A stretch of DNA of 64,000 nt, taken from the NCBI GenBank assembly GCA_043585095.1, contig CP121321.1, positions 310,001 through 374,000 of the forward strand, read 5' to 3'. The stretch is from JANQIO01 sp043585095. Its GTDB lineage: Bacteria; Pseudomonadota; Gammaproteobacteria; Pseudomonadales; Halieaceae. This document shows, piece after piece, positions 34,514-42,361 of this stretch. Under the pieces are notes generated by a model. It was not told where the DNA came from. It ran no database searches and was given only the letters and a program-made list of their open reading frames with translations. Position 1 is the stretch's first letter; every line of letters begins with the position of its first letter. The position numbers and the translations under genes were made by a program.

Positions 34514-35752
34514 ATGAGCTTAAACAAGGTTCTTGGGCAGGTTTTGCCGCTGGACGGCTTTAACGATGACGAGCAGGAGCTGCTGGAAATATTGCAGGCA
34601 AAGATCGACGAGACGGTTGCGCCGGCAGCCGAGGAACACGATGCCAATGGTCGCTATCCAAGCTCGTCAATGGCGGCGCTCAAAGCCAGTGGGCTGCTTA
34701 AAGGTCCCGTTCCCGAGGAATTGGGCGGCGTCGGTATCGGGCATCGCTGCAGCCTTGAAATGCAGATGCGCTTGGCCTGCGTGGATTCGTCAGTTGCGCA
34801 GCTTTGGAAAGTGCACGATGAGCTGGTGCGCGAGATCATGGTCTACTGCCCTGATTTCCAGCGTCAACGGCTGGCGGATTTGATCTGCAATGAGCAGCAG
34901 ATTGTTGGACTGGCGGTTGCAGAAGCAGGCCGCACGGCAGTTGATCCTTTGAAAACCGAAGCACGGCCACAGGCGGACGGCAGCTTTGTCGTACACGGCA
35001 ATAAAATTTACACCACTGGCGCTGCCGAAGCGGACCAGATCGCGACCTGGGCCTGGAATGCAGAAGCCGTCACCGAGGACAATCCAGTGATGGGTATGCA
35101 GATGATTCTGATTCCCAAGGACACCCCGGGAGTGGACATCAAGCGTGACTGGAATGCTCTGGGACAGCGAGCCACCGACTCCGGCAGCATTGCGTTTACC
35201 GATGTAGCCTGCCCAGCGGAGTGGGTAGGCTCGGTACCTGGCAAAGCGCCTTTGCCCCATGCGAGCCTGCGTTATCAGGCGGGTTTTGCCGCAATCTTAT
35301 GTGGCATTGGTATCGGCGCCCTCAATGCGGCGGTCCCTTACATCAATACCCGCTCACGTCCCTGGGCGCAGTCCGGTGTGACCGAAGCAACCGATGACCC
35401 AATGATTCTGCGCACCTTTGGTGAACTTGCCAGTGATCTCGCCGCGGCATGGATGGCAACCGCGCGCTGCGGCGATTTGATGGACGCATTTGAGCGCGGT
35501 GAAGTTGATCGGGGTGCCCTGGCGTTACCCATCAGTGCCTGTAAGTCGGCATCCTCCCGAGCCGCAATGAATGCCACCGGCAAGATTCACGAGATGATGG
35601 GTACCGGTTCACTGGCAGGTAAAAATTCCTATGACCGCTGGTGGCGCAACGCACGCACCTTGTCCCTGCATGATCCTGTTGAGTGGAAGAATGTCGAGGT
35701 GGGCAAGCATCTTGTCACCGGCTGGGAGCCTGAACCGGGGATCTACCAATGA
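34514..35752 (+). CDS. Acyl-CoA-dehydrogenase-fold flavoprotein (group D monooxygenase-like)
   Basis: A 412-aa protein with the acyl-CoA dehydrogenase fold: helical N-terminal domain, central beta domain (GLAVAEAGRTAVDPLKTEA, GNKIYTTGAAEADQIATWAW) and C-terminal helices. The end (RWWRNARTLSLHDPVEWKN, then VGKHLVTGW) resembles DszC/SfnB-type flavin monooxygenases rather than fatty-acyl dehydrogenases; the usual catalytic Glu region is not evident. It lies 18 bases after the AdeC-like gene and is coupled to the ADA-family gene by ATGA. The context suggests a purine-derived substrate. Confidence 0.75.
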   Translation: MSLNKVLGQVLPLDGFNDDEQELLEILQAKIDETVAPAAEEHDANGRYPSSSMAALKASGLLKGPVPEELGGVGIGHRCSLEMQMRLACVDSSVAQLWKVHDELVREIMVYCPDFQRQRLADLICNEQQIVGLAVAEAGRTAVDPLKTEARPQADGSFVVHGNKIYTTGAAEADQIATWAWNAEAVTEDNPVMGMQMILIPKDTPGVDIKRDWNALGQRATDSGSIAFTDVACPAEWVGSVPGKAPLPHASLRYQAGFAAILCGIGIGALNAAVPYINTRSRPWAQSGVTEATDDPMILRTFGELASDLAAAWMATARCGDLMDAFERGEVDRGALALPISACKSASSRAAMNATGKIHEMMGTGSLAGKNSYDRWWRNARTLSLHDPVEWKNVEVGKHLVTGWEPEPGIYQ

Positions 35753-36759
35753 GCGCGCCGGTTAGCGAAGCTTTTATTCAAAGTTTGCCCAAGCTTGAGC
35801 TACATATTCATCTTGAGGGCAGTATTCCACTGGCGCGCATTGAAGCCGAGGCAACGGCCCGTGACATCGCGCCACCGAGACCCTATGCAGAGCTTTTTGT
35901 TACCGAGGACCTCAGCGAATTTTTAGAGACCCTGGATTGGGTCTGTGGGCTGTTCGTCGAGCCGGAGCAACTCAAGCGCCTGGCCCATGACTTTGCCGTG
36001 TACTGTCGAGAACAGGGCATGGTGTATTGCGAAACCATCATTAACCCTACGCACTGGGGAAACTTCGACCTGGACACCTTGCTACCGACCTTGAGCGATG
36101 CCTTCGATGCTGCCAACGATATCTGCGACATTCGTATTCTGCCGTCTATCCTGCGCACCCAGAGCGGTGAGGCTGCGCTGGAGTTGGTGGAATGGATTGG
36201 TGCAGCGCACGCTAAAGGATTGGCGCCTCGTGTGATTGGATTATCCGTGGATGGCAATGAGCAAAAGTCAGGACCTACCGGTGAACGCTTTGCGCCGGCC
36301 TATCAGCGCGCCGCAGAATTGGGCCTTGGGCTGACGTCTCACGCCGGTGAATCCTCTGGTGCGGAAGGCGTTCAAGATGCTCTGGACTGGCTTAAGGTCG
36401 ATCGTCTGGATCACGGAGTGCGCGCCATAGAGGACCCGGCGCTGGTCCAGCGACTGGCAGAGGAGGGCGTAACCCTCAACGTCTGTGTTTCCAGTAACTG
36501 CGTGCGATTGTATTCAGGGCCGGAGACACACCCCTTCCCGGACTTATTGGCCGCAGGCGTGCCGGTCACCATCAATACGGATGATCCTGTGGTAGTCAAT
36601 ACCACCTTGTGTGAAGAACTGATGTGGCTGGTAGAAAACTACCAACTCACGGCAGCACAGCTGGTATCGCTGCAGCACACGGCGGTCGATGCGGCGTTTT
36701 GTAACGACAGTGATAAAGCCGCGATGCATGCTTTACTAAGCGACATAGAAGCAGAATAG
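35749..36759 (+). CDS. Adenosine-deaminase-family hydrolase
   Basis: A 336-aa zinc hydrolase with LPKLELHIHLEGSI (HxH, about 14-27), TSHAGESSGAEG (catalytic Glu, about 196-207), RLDHGVRAI and VTINTDDPVVVNTT. All zinc and catalytic residues of the family are present. It differs in loops from the adenine deaminase at 12687 (for example INPTHWGNFDLD), so adenosine, or an N6-modified adenine or nucleoside, may be the substrate. It is translationally coupled to the flavoprotein gene upstream. Confidence 0.8.
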   Translation: MSAPVSEAFIQSLPKLELHIHLEGSIPLARIEAEATARDIAPPRPYAELFVTEDLSEFLETLDWVCGLFVEPEQLKRLAHDFAVYCREQGMVYCETIINPTHWGNFDLDTLLPTLSDAFDAANDICDIRILPSILRTQSGEAALELVEWIGAAHAKGLAPRVIGLSVDGNEQKSGPTGERFAPAYQRAAELGLGLTSHAGESSGAEGVQDALDWLKVDRLDHGVRAIEDPALVQRLAEEGVTLNVCVSSNCVRLYSGPETHPFPDLLAAGVPVTINTDDPVVVNTTLCEELMWLVENYQLTAAQLVSLQHTAVDAAFCNDSDKAAMHALLSDIEAE

Positions 36760-36785
36760 AAGCGACGCTATAGAAACAGACGGCG

Positions 36786-36814
36786 AAAAAAAAGCTGGGG
36801 GCATTCGCCCCCAG
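36786..36814 (-). terminator. Rho-independent terminator of the lipoprotein amidohydrolase gene
   Basis: On the minus strand CTGGGGGC pairs perfectly with GCCCCCAG (36795-36802 with 36807-36814, loop of 4), followed by eight T (36793-36786). This ends transcription of the minus-strand gene at 36887-38344. On the plus strand the hairpin is followed by only four A and no T-run, so it is weaker there. Confidence 0.88.
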
Positions 36815-36886
36815 AAAACCCGTCTTGCTATTGGTTAGCGAGTAAGCGCGTTGATTGCGCACCGCTAAGTCAATTCAGAACCCAGC

Positions 36887-38344
36887 TCAGAACCCAACGA
36901 CGGGCCCGTCACCGGCGGCGATCTTGCGGATGCGATCTGTGCGCGTATCAATCTCTTCGCGCAGCTTGCTCTCGTCGTATTGCAGCAGCTCAATGCCGTC
37001 GGTCATCTGCTCGCCGCCAATGTAAACGGCCTTTAGGTTGCGCAGGCTCGCCGCCAGCACGTAAGAGGCCAGCGGATCGTAAAGCGGTCCGGTGTCTGGC
37101 GAACGCATATCCACCAGCAGGAAATCGGCAAACTTGCCAGGCGCGAGGCTGCCCACGTCATCGTCGATGTTGAGAACCTCAGCACTGCCGAGCGTGTGGA
37201 GGTAGAGCATGTCGTACACCGAAAGCACGTCGGAGCGCTCGTGCAGGGCGCGCATGGTGTAAAGCCCGATGCGCAGATTCTGGTAGGGGTCTGAGACATC
37301 TGTGCAGGACTGGTCATCCAGGCCTACCGCCACAGGGATACCCAGCTCGCGATATTTCACGACATCGGCGATGCCATCCGCGAGCCGCCCGTTGGAAGTG
37401 GGCTGCCAGCTCATGCGCGCGCCGGTTTTCTGCACGGTCTCGAGGATGTAGTCGTTGGTGTGGATGAAATGACCAAAGATAAAGTCGGGGCTCAGCGCGC
37501 CGGCTTCCAGATACCAGTCGAATTTTTCCTGCTGTTCTGCGACGGCATTCGGGCTCTCCAGAAAGTGGCTCTGATTCATCAAGCCATAGTCCTTCATGAA
37601 GGCCGCCTCAAGCCGGGACGTGCGCCGGGTAGGCGCGAACTGCTGTGACCCTGACAGGGCCATCTTGAAGAACTGCGAATCCTCCATTTTGGGCTCGGCC
37701 CAGGCCAACAGCTTTTCAAGGCGCCCGCGAATCTCCTCGTCGGTCCCAATCTCCGGCAACCAGACGCTGTCGATAAAGCGCATACCGGAATCCAGCTTAG
37801 CCTGAATCTGGTTTTCCTCGAAGGGACCAGGCTTCACAACGCCAACGCTTTGGGGCTCGCTGGGATCGTTGGTTTTCTCATCCACCTCTCCGGAGTAGGT
37901 GAAATCGTAGGCCGTAGTGATGCCATTGCGAACAAAATCCACCGAGCCGTGTAGGGTGAACCAGTAGATATCCTCAGCCGTGGTGTGTTTCAGGTAGTAG
38001 TCCCAGGCTTTGAACCAGCCATACAGATTTTGGTCGTGGCCGAGGCCGCGCAGCGGGCTCATGTAAATATGGCTGTGTGCCGAGATAAAGCCAGGTGCAA
38101 CAATACGTCCACCGGCGTCCAGTACTTTGGTCGCCTTTAGTGCATCTGGCGCTTTACCTTGGTGCAGCTCTCCGATGCGACCGGCGTCATCCACCGTGAA
38201 GTAGCCCATGAAAGGCGCTTCCTGCCCCGGCTCCATGGTGATCAAAAGGGCATTCTTTACCAGCAAACTGGGCGTGGCCTCAGCAGCACAGGCCGTTAGC
38301 GCCGCATATAACGCTAGCAGACCTACAATTCGTATTCTTAACAT
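36887..38344 (-). CDS. Lipoprotein amidohydrolase (ATZ/TRZ-like)
   Basis: A 485-aa amidohydrolase with a lipoprotein signal: hydrophobic core then LTAC lipobox (Cys near 18). The catalytic domain has GFISAHSHIYMSPLRG (HxH), FGHFIHTND, SWQPTSNGRLADG and AVGLDDQSCTD. ATG 38344 is chosen because GGAGG ends 7 bases before it and the lipobox follows at the right distance; a longer frame to 38398 lacks these. Placed on the outer face of a membrane, next to the purine region, it could be another extracytoplasmic deaminase. Substrate is not identifiable. Confidence 0.78.
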   Translation of the reverse strand: MLRIRIVGLLALYAALTACAAEATPSLLVKNALLITMEPGQEAPFMGYFTVDDAGRIGELHQGKAPDALKATKVLDAGGRIVAPGFISAHSHIYMSPLRGLGHDQNLYGWFKAWDYYLKHTTAEDIYWFTLHGSVDFVRNGITTAYDFTYSGEVDEKTNDPSEPQSVGVVKPGPFEENQIQAKLDSGMRFIDSVWLPEIGTDEEIRGRLEKLLAWAEPKMEDSQFFKMALSGSQQFAPTRRTSRLEAAFMKDYGLMNQSHFLESPNAVAEQQEKFDWYLEAGALSPDFIFGHFIHTNDYILETVQKTGARMSWQPTSNGRLADGIADVVKYRELGIPVAVGLDDQSCTDVSDPYQNLRIGLYTMRALHERSDVLSVYDMLYLHTLGSAEVLNIDDDVGSLAPGKFADFLLVDMRSPDTGPLYDPLASYVLAASLRNLKAVYIGGEQMTDGIELLQYDESKLREEIDTRTDRIRKIAAGDGPVVGF

Positions 38345-38482
38345 CTCGTGTCCTCCAACTGGCGGGAAAGAACAGTGCTCCCGGCCTGGATATTGCACTG
38401 CAAGTTTTAGACCATTAGTTTGCCGGGGGCCTTTACTGAGTTGTTGTTTACCCTGGTGCTCCGCTGACTCACGGGACGCTTT

Positions 38483-39217
38483 ATGTCAGATACCCTTGTT
38501 CTACTGCATGGCGCCTGGGCGGCGGGTTGGGTGTGGGACCCGGTTCTGGAACCTCTACAAGACGCCGGTACGCACGTACTCGCGCCCACGTTACCCGGCC
38601 AGGGTGATGGGCTGCCATCCGCAGATATTCACCTCGATCGCTACGTGCAGTTCATGATCGACACTATTGAGACTGCGAGCACTGCACCGGTTTGTCTGGT
38701 CGGCCATAGCGGCTCAGGTGTAGTTGTGTCACAGGTTGCCGAGGCACGCCCCGATCTGGTGGCTGCCTTGGTCTATGTTGCTGGCTTTATGCTGCCCACA
38801 GGCATGCGCTTCCCTGATTTATGCGAAGACGTGTATGGCCCGGGGGTAGAGGTAGGTGCCAGCCTGGAGGTGGAGTTCGATACCGCGCAGGAGTTTGTCT
38901 CCCTGCGCACCGACAAGCTCCACGATATTTTTTTCAACTGCGTCAGTCCCGAGGTGTCAGCGCCCTTGATTCAGCGACTGCTGCCTCATCCGCTGCCCGG
39001 CTGGACACTCACTAATACGCTCAGTGAGACGCGTTTTGGCACAGTGCCCAGGCACTATGTGCGCCTGTTGCGCGATAACAGTGTGCCGCTGGCGCTGCAA
39101 GATCGTATGTTTGATCTCATGCCAGGTGCGCAGGTACATGACATTGATACCGACCACGTACCACAGGTCAGCGCTCCTGATCGCTTGGTCGAAACCCTAT
39201 TAGCCTGCATGGCATAA
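38483..39217 (+). CDS. Alpha/beta hydrolase (methylesterase-like)
   Basis: A 244-aa hydrolase with the oxyanion motif LVLLHGAWAAGWVWDP, nucleophile elbow CLVGHSGSGVVVSQ (Ser near 76) and the catalytic His in TDHVPQVSAP (near 226). The overall pattern resembles plant-type methylesterases and salicylate-binding-protein relatives, common in bacteria without known substrate. It stands alone between two minus-strand genes. Cytoplasmic; no signal peptide. Confidence 0.85.
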   Translation: MSDTLVLLHGAWAAGWVWDPVLEPLQDAGTHVLAPTLPGQGDGLPSADIHLDRYVQFMIDTIETASTAPVCLVGHSGSGVVVSQVAEARPDLVAALVYVAGFMLPTGMRFPDLCEDVYGPGVEVGASLEVEFDTAQEFVSLRTDKLHDIFFNCVSPEVSAPLIQRLLPHPLPGWTLTNTLSETRFGTVPRHYVRLLRDNSVPLALQDRMFDLMPGAQVHDIDTDHVPQVSAPDRLVETLLACMA

Positions 39218-39258
39218 GCCTGGCTCTTAAGGTAAGCCCAGCTCTCAGGTCTCAGCTC

Positions 39259-40836
39259 TCAGGTTCGGGAGCGCGGCTGCAGGGTAATTTCCCAGAGGCG
39301 TTTGTTGTCACGGTTGTAGTGGCCAACGGTCATCGCTCGCGAGTTTGGGTCAATATCCACCCGGCCGAAAAATTGATAGCCCTGATCTGGCGCGGTGCCG
39401 GGGTGCAAATCATCGGGCACGCCGCAGAACACCTGTTCCGGCCCAAAGGTATTGTCCAATGGATTGGGCGGAAATGCCCCGGCGTGCAGTGGTCCGCTGA
39501 CAAACTCCCAGAAAGGCTCAAACTGTTTGAATACCGCACGCTCTGGCTGGTAATGATTTGATGCACAGTAGTGCACGTCAGCCGTAATGAAATGCACGTT
39601 GTCGATGGCTTCGCGCTGACAGTAGGCAAGCAGCTCGGCAATCTCAAACTCTCGACCCAGTGCCGGGCCATCACCGTTGGCGGCGTTCTCGGCTCGGTCT
39701 GTGCCCCAGTCTGTTATGACGATACCCAGCGGCATGTCGGAGCAGATTATCTTCCAGGTCGCGGTGGACTCGCGTAGAGCGCGCTTTAGCCAGTCAAGCT
39801 GGGTTCTTCCCAGCAGTGCGGTCTCGGGAGAGGGCGCGGATTGTCGGTTGCGGTTGTTCGGGCCCCGATAAGAGCGCATATCCAGCATGAACAGATCCAG
39901 CAGCGGGCCGTACTGGATCTGGCGATAAATTCTATCGGGGTCCGCCACGGCGCGACGCATTGGGTTGCAGTCGAATAGCGCCTGTCGTGAACGAGCGGCC
40001 AGCGTTGAAGCCTGCTTTACCGTATAGCGATCATCGTCTTGTAAAGTCTTACCCGGGTACCAGTTGTTGAGTACTTCGTGATCGTCCCACTGGCCGTAAA
40101 CCGGGACCTGTGCGTGGAAAGTGCTTAGATGTTGATCCAGAAAATTGTAGTAATAGTTCTCTCTAAAATCCTGTACGGATTCGGCGACATGAGTTTTCGC
40201 CTCAACAAGCTGGTTTTTCCACAAAGTGCCGTCGGGGAGTAATAGCGTTTCCGGCATCGGGTTGTCGGCGTAAATCTGGTCGCCACTGTGCACTAAAAAC
40301 TGGGGGTCGTGGCTGAGCATCGCAGCGTAGGTTTGCATGCCGCCGCGACGGGTGTCGATGCCAAAGCCCTGCCCCGCGGTATCGCCCGACCAGCAAAAGC
40401 GAACCGCTTCTATTGCATTTTCTGTTGCAGTTTCCTTGCCTACTGTCAGAGACGGCGCCGTGCGAAAGTGCCCGCTCAGGCTGTTACCGAAAACGCCCGG
40501 GCTATCCAGGCTTTCGCAGCTTACCCGGTAGTACCAATCTCGCCCTGGCTCCAGACCGCTTATCATGGCGTGGGCATTAAAATCCAGGTCGGCGACTGCT
40601 GGACCGCCTTGATAGCGCTTTGCGTCTCTGAAGTCCTGGCTGGCCGACACCTCGACCCACAGGCGGGACGGTCTGTCTGAACGCGTCCAGATTATCGCGC
40701 CGTCGGCGCTCACATCGCCGCTGGCAACGCCCGTGTCGAGTCGGGGTCGAGATGGGGCGGCACTGATGGCGGGTGCAAAAGCGATTGCCGCGGCACCGCC
40801 GATGCCCAGCGCGTTAAGCCGTCGTCGCGTGATCAT
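39259..40836 (-). CDS. phoD: PhoD-like alkaline phosphatase
   Basis: A 525-aa protein with a Tat-type signal (MITRRRLNALGIGG, then cleavage near AISAAPS). PhoD-family motifs follow: VASGDVSADGAIIWTR, a core with LVHSGDQIYADNPMPE, YGQWDDHEVLNNWYPG, and WKIICSDMPLGIV with HFITADVHYCASN. These are Ca/Fe-dependent phosphodi- or monoesterases in the periplasm. ATG 40836 is preferred; the frame is open to 40923 but that part would precede the twin-arginine motif. It overlaps the broken 2OG oxygenase gene by 23 bases. Two 12-base copies of CAGCTCTCAGGT (39239, 39253) flank its stop. Confidence 0.87.
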   Translation of the reverse strand: MITRRRLNALGIGGAAAIAFAPAISAAPSRPRLDTGVASGDVSADGAIIWTRSDRPSRLWVEVSASQDFRDAKRYQGGPAVADLDFNAHAMISGLEPGRDWYYRVSCESLDSPGVFGNSLSGHFRTAPSLTVGKETATENAIEAVRFCWSGDTAGQGFGIDTRRGGMQTYAAMLSHDPQFLVHSGDQIYADNPMPETLLLPDGTLWKNQLVEAKTHVAESVQDFRENYYYNFLDQHLSTFHAQVPVYGQWDDHEVLNNWYPGKTLQDDDRYTVKQASTLAARSRQALFDCNPMRRAVADPDRIYRQIQYGPLLDLFMLDMRSYRGPNNRNRQSAPSPETALLGRTQLDWLKRALRESTATWKIICSDMPLGIVITDWGTDRAENAANGDGPALGREFEIAELLAYCQREAIDNVHFITADVHYCASNHYQPERAVFKQFEPFWEFVSGPLHAGAFPPNPLDNTFGPEQVFCGVPDDLHPGTAPDQGYQFFGRVDIDPNSRAMTVGHYNRDNKRLWEITLQPRSRT

Positions 40837-41287
40837 TTTTGGAAACGGTATCCCCTGTCTGAGTAATTTGGTCCATTTTCTGGCCCAGAAAATCCGCTGC
40901 CGTGACAACAGAGCCGTCGGCATGCCGCGCCGGCAGCGGCATATCGTAATTAGGGTCGTGGAAATAGACCAAAGACAGGTTTGCGGCGGCCCCGGGTTTG
41001 GCGACCACCCGGTGTGGATTCGCGCGCCAGCGCTGTTGGGATAGCAATACCATCATTTCCCCTAAGTTTACGGTTAGCGCGTCGTCGAGCCTGGGCGCAT
41101 CGATCCAATGGCCCGCAACGCGTTCGACCTGCAGTCCGTTGTCTGTATCCCTGTCGAGTATGGTCACCGTGCCAAAGTCAGTGTGTGCACCCACGCGCCA
41201 GCCACCGGCCGCATCTACTCCAGGATAGTGGTTGGCGGTAATCGTTGCCATAGGTCGGTCGCAGTATTGAGTAAGCCCCGCCGTCTG
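40814..41287 (-). pseudogene. C-terminal remnant of an isopenicillin-N-synthase-like 2OG oxygenase
   Basis: The frame encodes only the C-terminal half of a 2OG-Fe(II) oxygenase: GAHTDFGTVTILDRD (H-x-D ligands), NPHRVVAK (distal His) and LSLVYFHDPNYD. The in-frame sequence before the first ATG (41251) still matches the family (LTQYCDRPMATITANHYPG), then runs into an in-frame TGA at 41309-41311 inside the neighbouring metallo-beta-lactamase-fold gene. The N-terminal DIOX_N domain, about 150 residues, is missing. This indicates deletion of the 5' half. It is a different copy from the intact enzyme at 25652. Confidence 0.8.
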
Positions 41288-41298
41288 CGCCTCGCATC

Positions 41299-42222
41299 TC
41301 AGGGCTGCTCAAGGCTTTGGTAGATTTCATCTATCCAGATGTCCTGGGTGATTTTGCTGTTATTCCAGGGCAGCAATTTCAGGTCCAGGCCCTGCGCTTG
41401 AGCTTCCGCATTACTCAAGCCCGCTGCTTTCATGCTGCGCACTTCTTCAACGGTCGAGTACAGCATGGCCAGAAACTCGCGGACCCCCGCCTTATCCGTC
41501 ACGACACCGTGGCCGGGTATTACAACGGTTTCATCGTCGATTTCCTCGAGTACGGCTTCTACGGTTTCGATATAGCGAAGCGCATGGCCGCCGTGTTCGA
41601 GATCGATAAAGGGATACATGCGGAATACCATGGAGTCGCCCATGTGCACGACGTTGTGGCCGGTAAAAAACACCACAGCATCGCTGTCGGAGTGCCCCGG
41701 GCCGTAATGCTTCAGTCGCACTTCTTCGCCGTTGATATGCAGGTTGACCTGTTCGGGAAAGGTGATGGTCGGCAGCCCCTGGGGCTCCAGTGCGTCAGCG
41801 TACAAACCAAATAGCGGCACCGACCGCGGCCCGCTCAGGTGCCGACGCACATTATCGTGGGCGACGATGTCTGCGCTATAGCCCAGCAGGTTGTTGCCAC
41901 CGGTGTGGTCATCGTGCCAGTGCGTGTTGATGATATAGGCGAGCTCGTGCTCCGGCGCGTACGTTTTTAGTGCATCAGCGAGCTGCTTTGATTCATCGGC
42001 GTTGCCGTTGTCCACGACAACAAGGCCGTCGAGGCCCTCGCTGATAACGATATTGCCGCCTTTGTTGGAGACCAGTGTCAGCCCGCCGCGAAGCGATTTA
42101 AATGCAAAGGCAGGTTCGACATCCGCTGCGGTAACTGGCCTGGCGCACAGTAAGCATGCCGTCAGACAGAGAAGGCCCCAGAGGCTGTATAGCCTTGCAT
42201 GGCCACTGGCAGGTAAGTGCAA
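41299..42222 (-). CDS. Metallo-beta-lactamase-fold hydrolase, exported
   Basis: A 307-aa protein with a signal peptide (about 1-32, PVTAAD). The MBL zinc motif is IINTHWHDDHTGGNN (HxHxDH, about 98-112). Further ligands lie in HYGPGHSDSDAVVF (His) and VVIPGHGVVTD. It belongs to the broad periplasmic MBL group (quinoprotein-relay/B3-like), not a recognised resistance enzyme. Its gene end abuts a truncated oxygenase remnant, suggesting a deletion junction just after its stop. Confidence 0.85.
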   Translation of the reverse strand: MHLPASGHARLYSLWGLLCLTACLLCARPVTAADVEPAFAFKSLRGGLTLVSNKGGNIVISEGLDGLVVVDNGNADESKQLADALKTYAPEHELAYIINTHWHDDHTGGNNLLGYSADIVAHDNVRRHLSGPRSVPLFGLYADALEPQGLPTITFPEQVNLHINGEEVRLKHYGPGHSDSDAVVFFTGHNVVHMGDSMVFRMYPFIDLEHGGHALRYIETVEAVLEEIDDETVVIPGHGVVTDKAGVREFLAMLYSTVEEVRSMKAAGLSNAEAQAQGLDLKLLPWNNSKITQDIWIDEIYQSLEQP

Positions 42223-42361
42223 TGAAGTAGAGTATGAAATGAACTATCTCCCGGCGAGGCGGTAGGGCCGCCGTATGTTGTATACAGGGAGTAGAGCAAG
42301 TTTCGTGCCACGCGCAAGCTAGTGAGTCGATAGAGCGCGATGAGTAGGCGCAGCGCGCCGA

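Noticed and set aside
35749..36759. ADA-family gene as 6-aminodeoxyfutalosine deaminase for menaquinone synthesis
   Set aside because: No futalosine-pathway genes (mqnA, mqnB, mqnD) are near; the neighbours are purine-type genes, so adenosine or modified adenine is the better guess.
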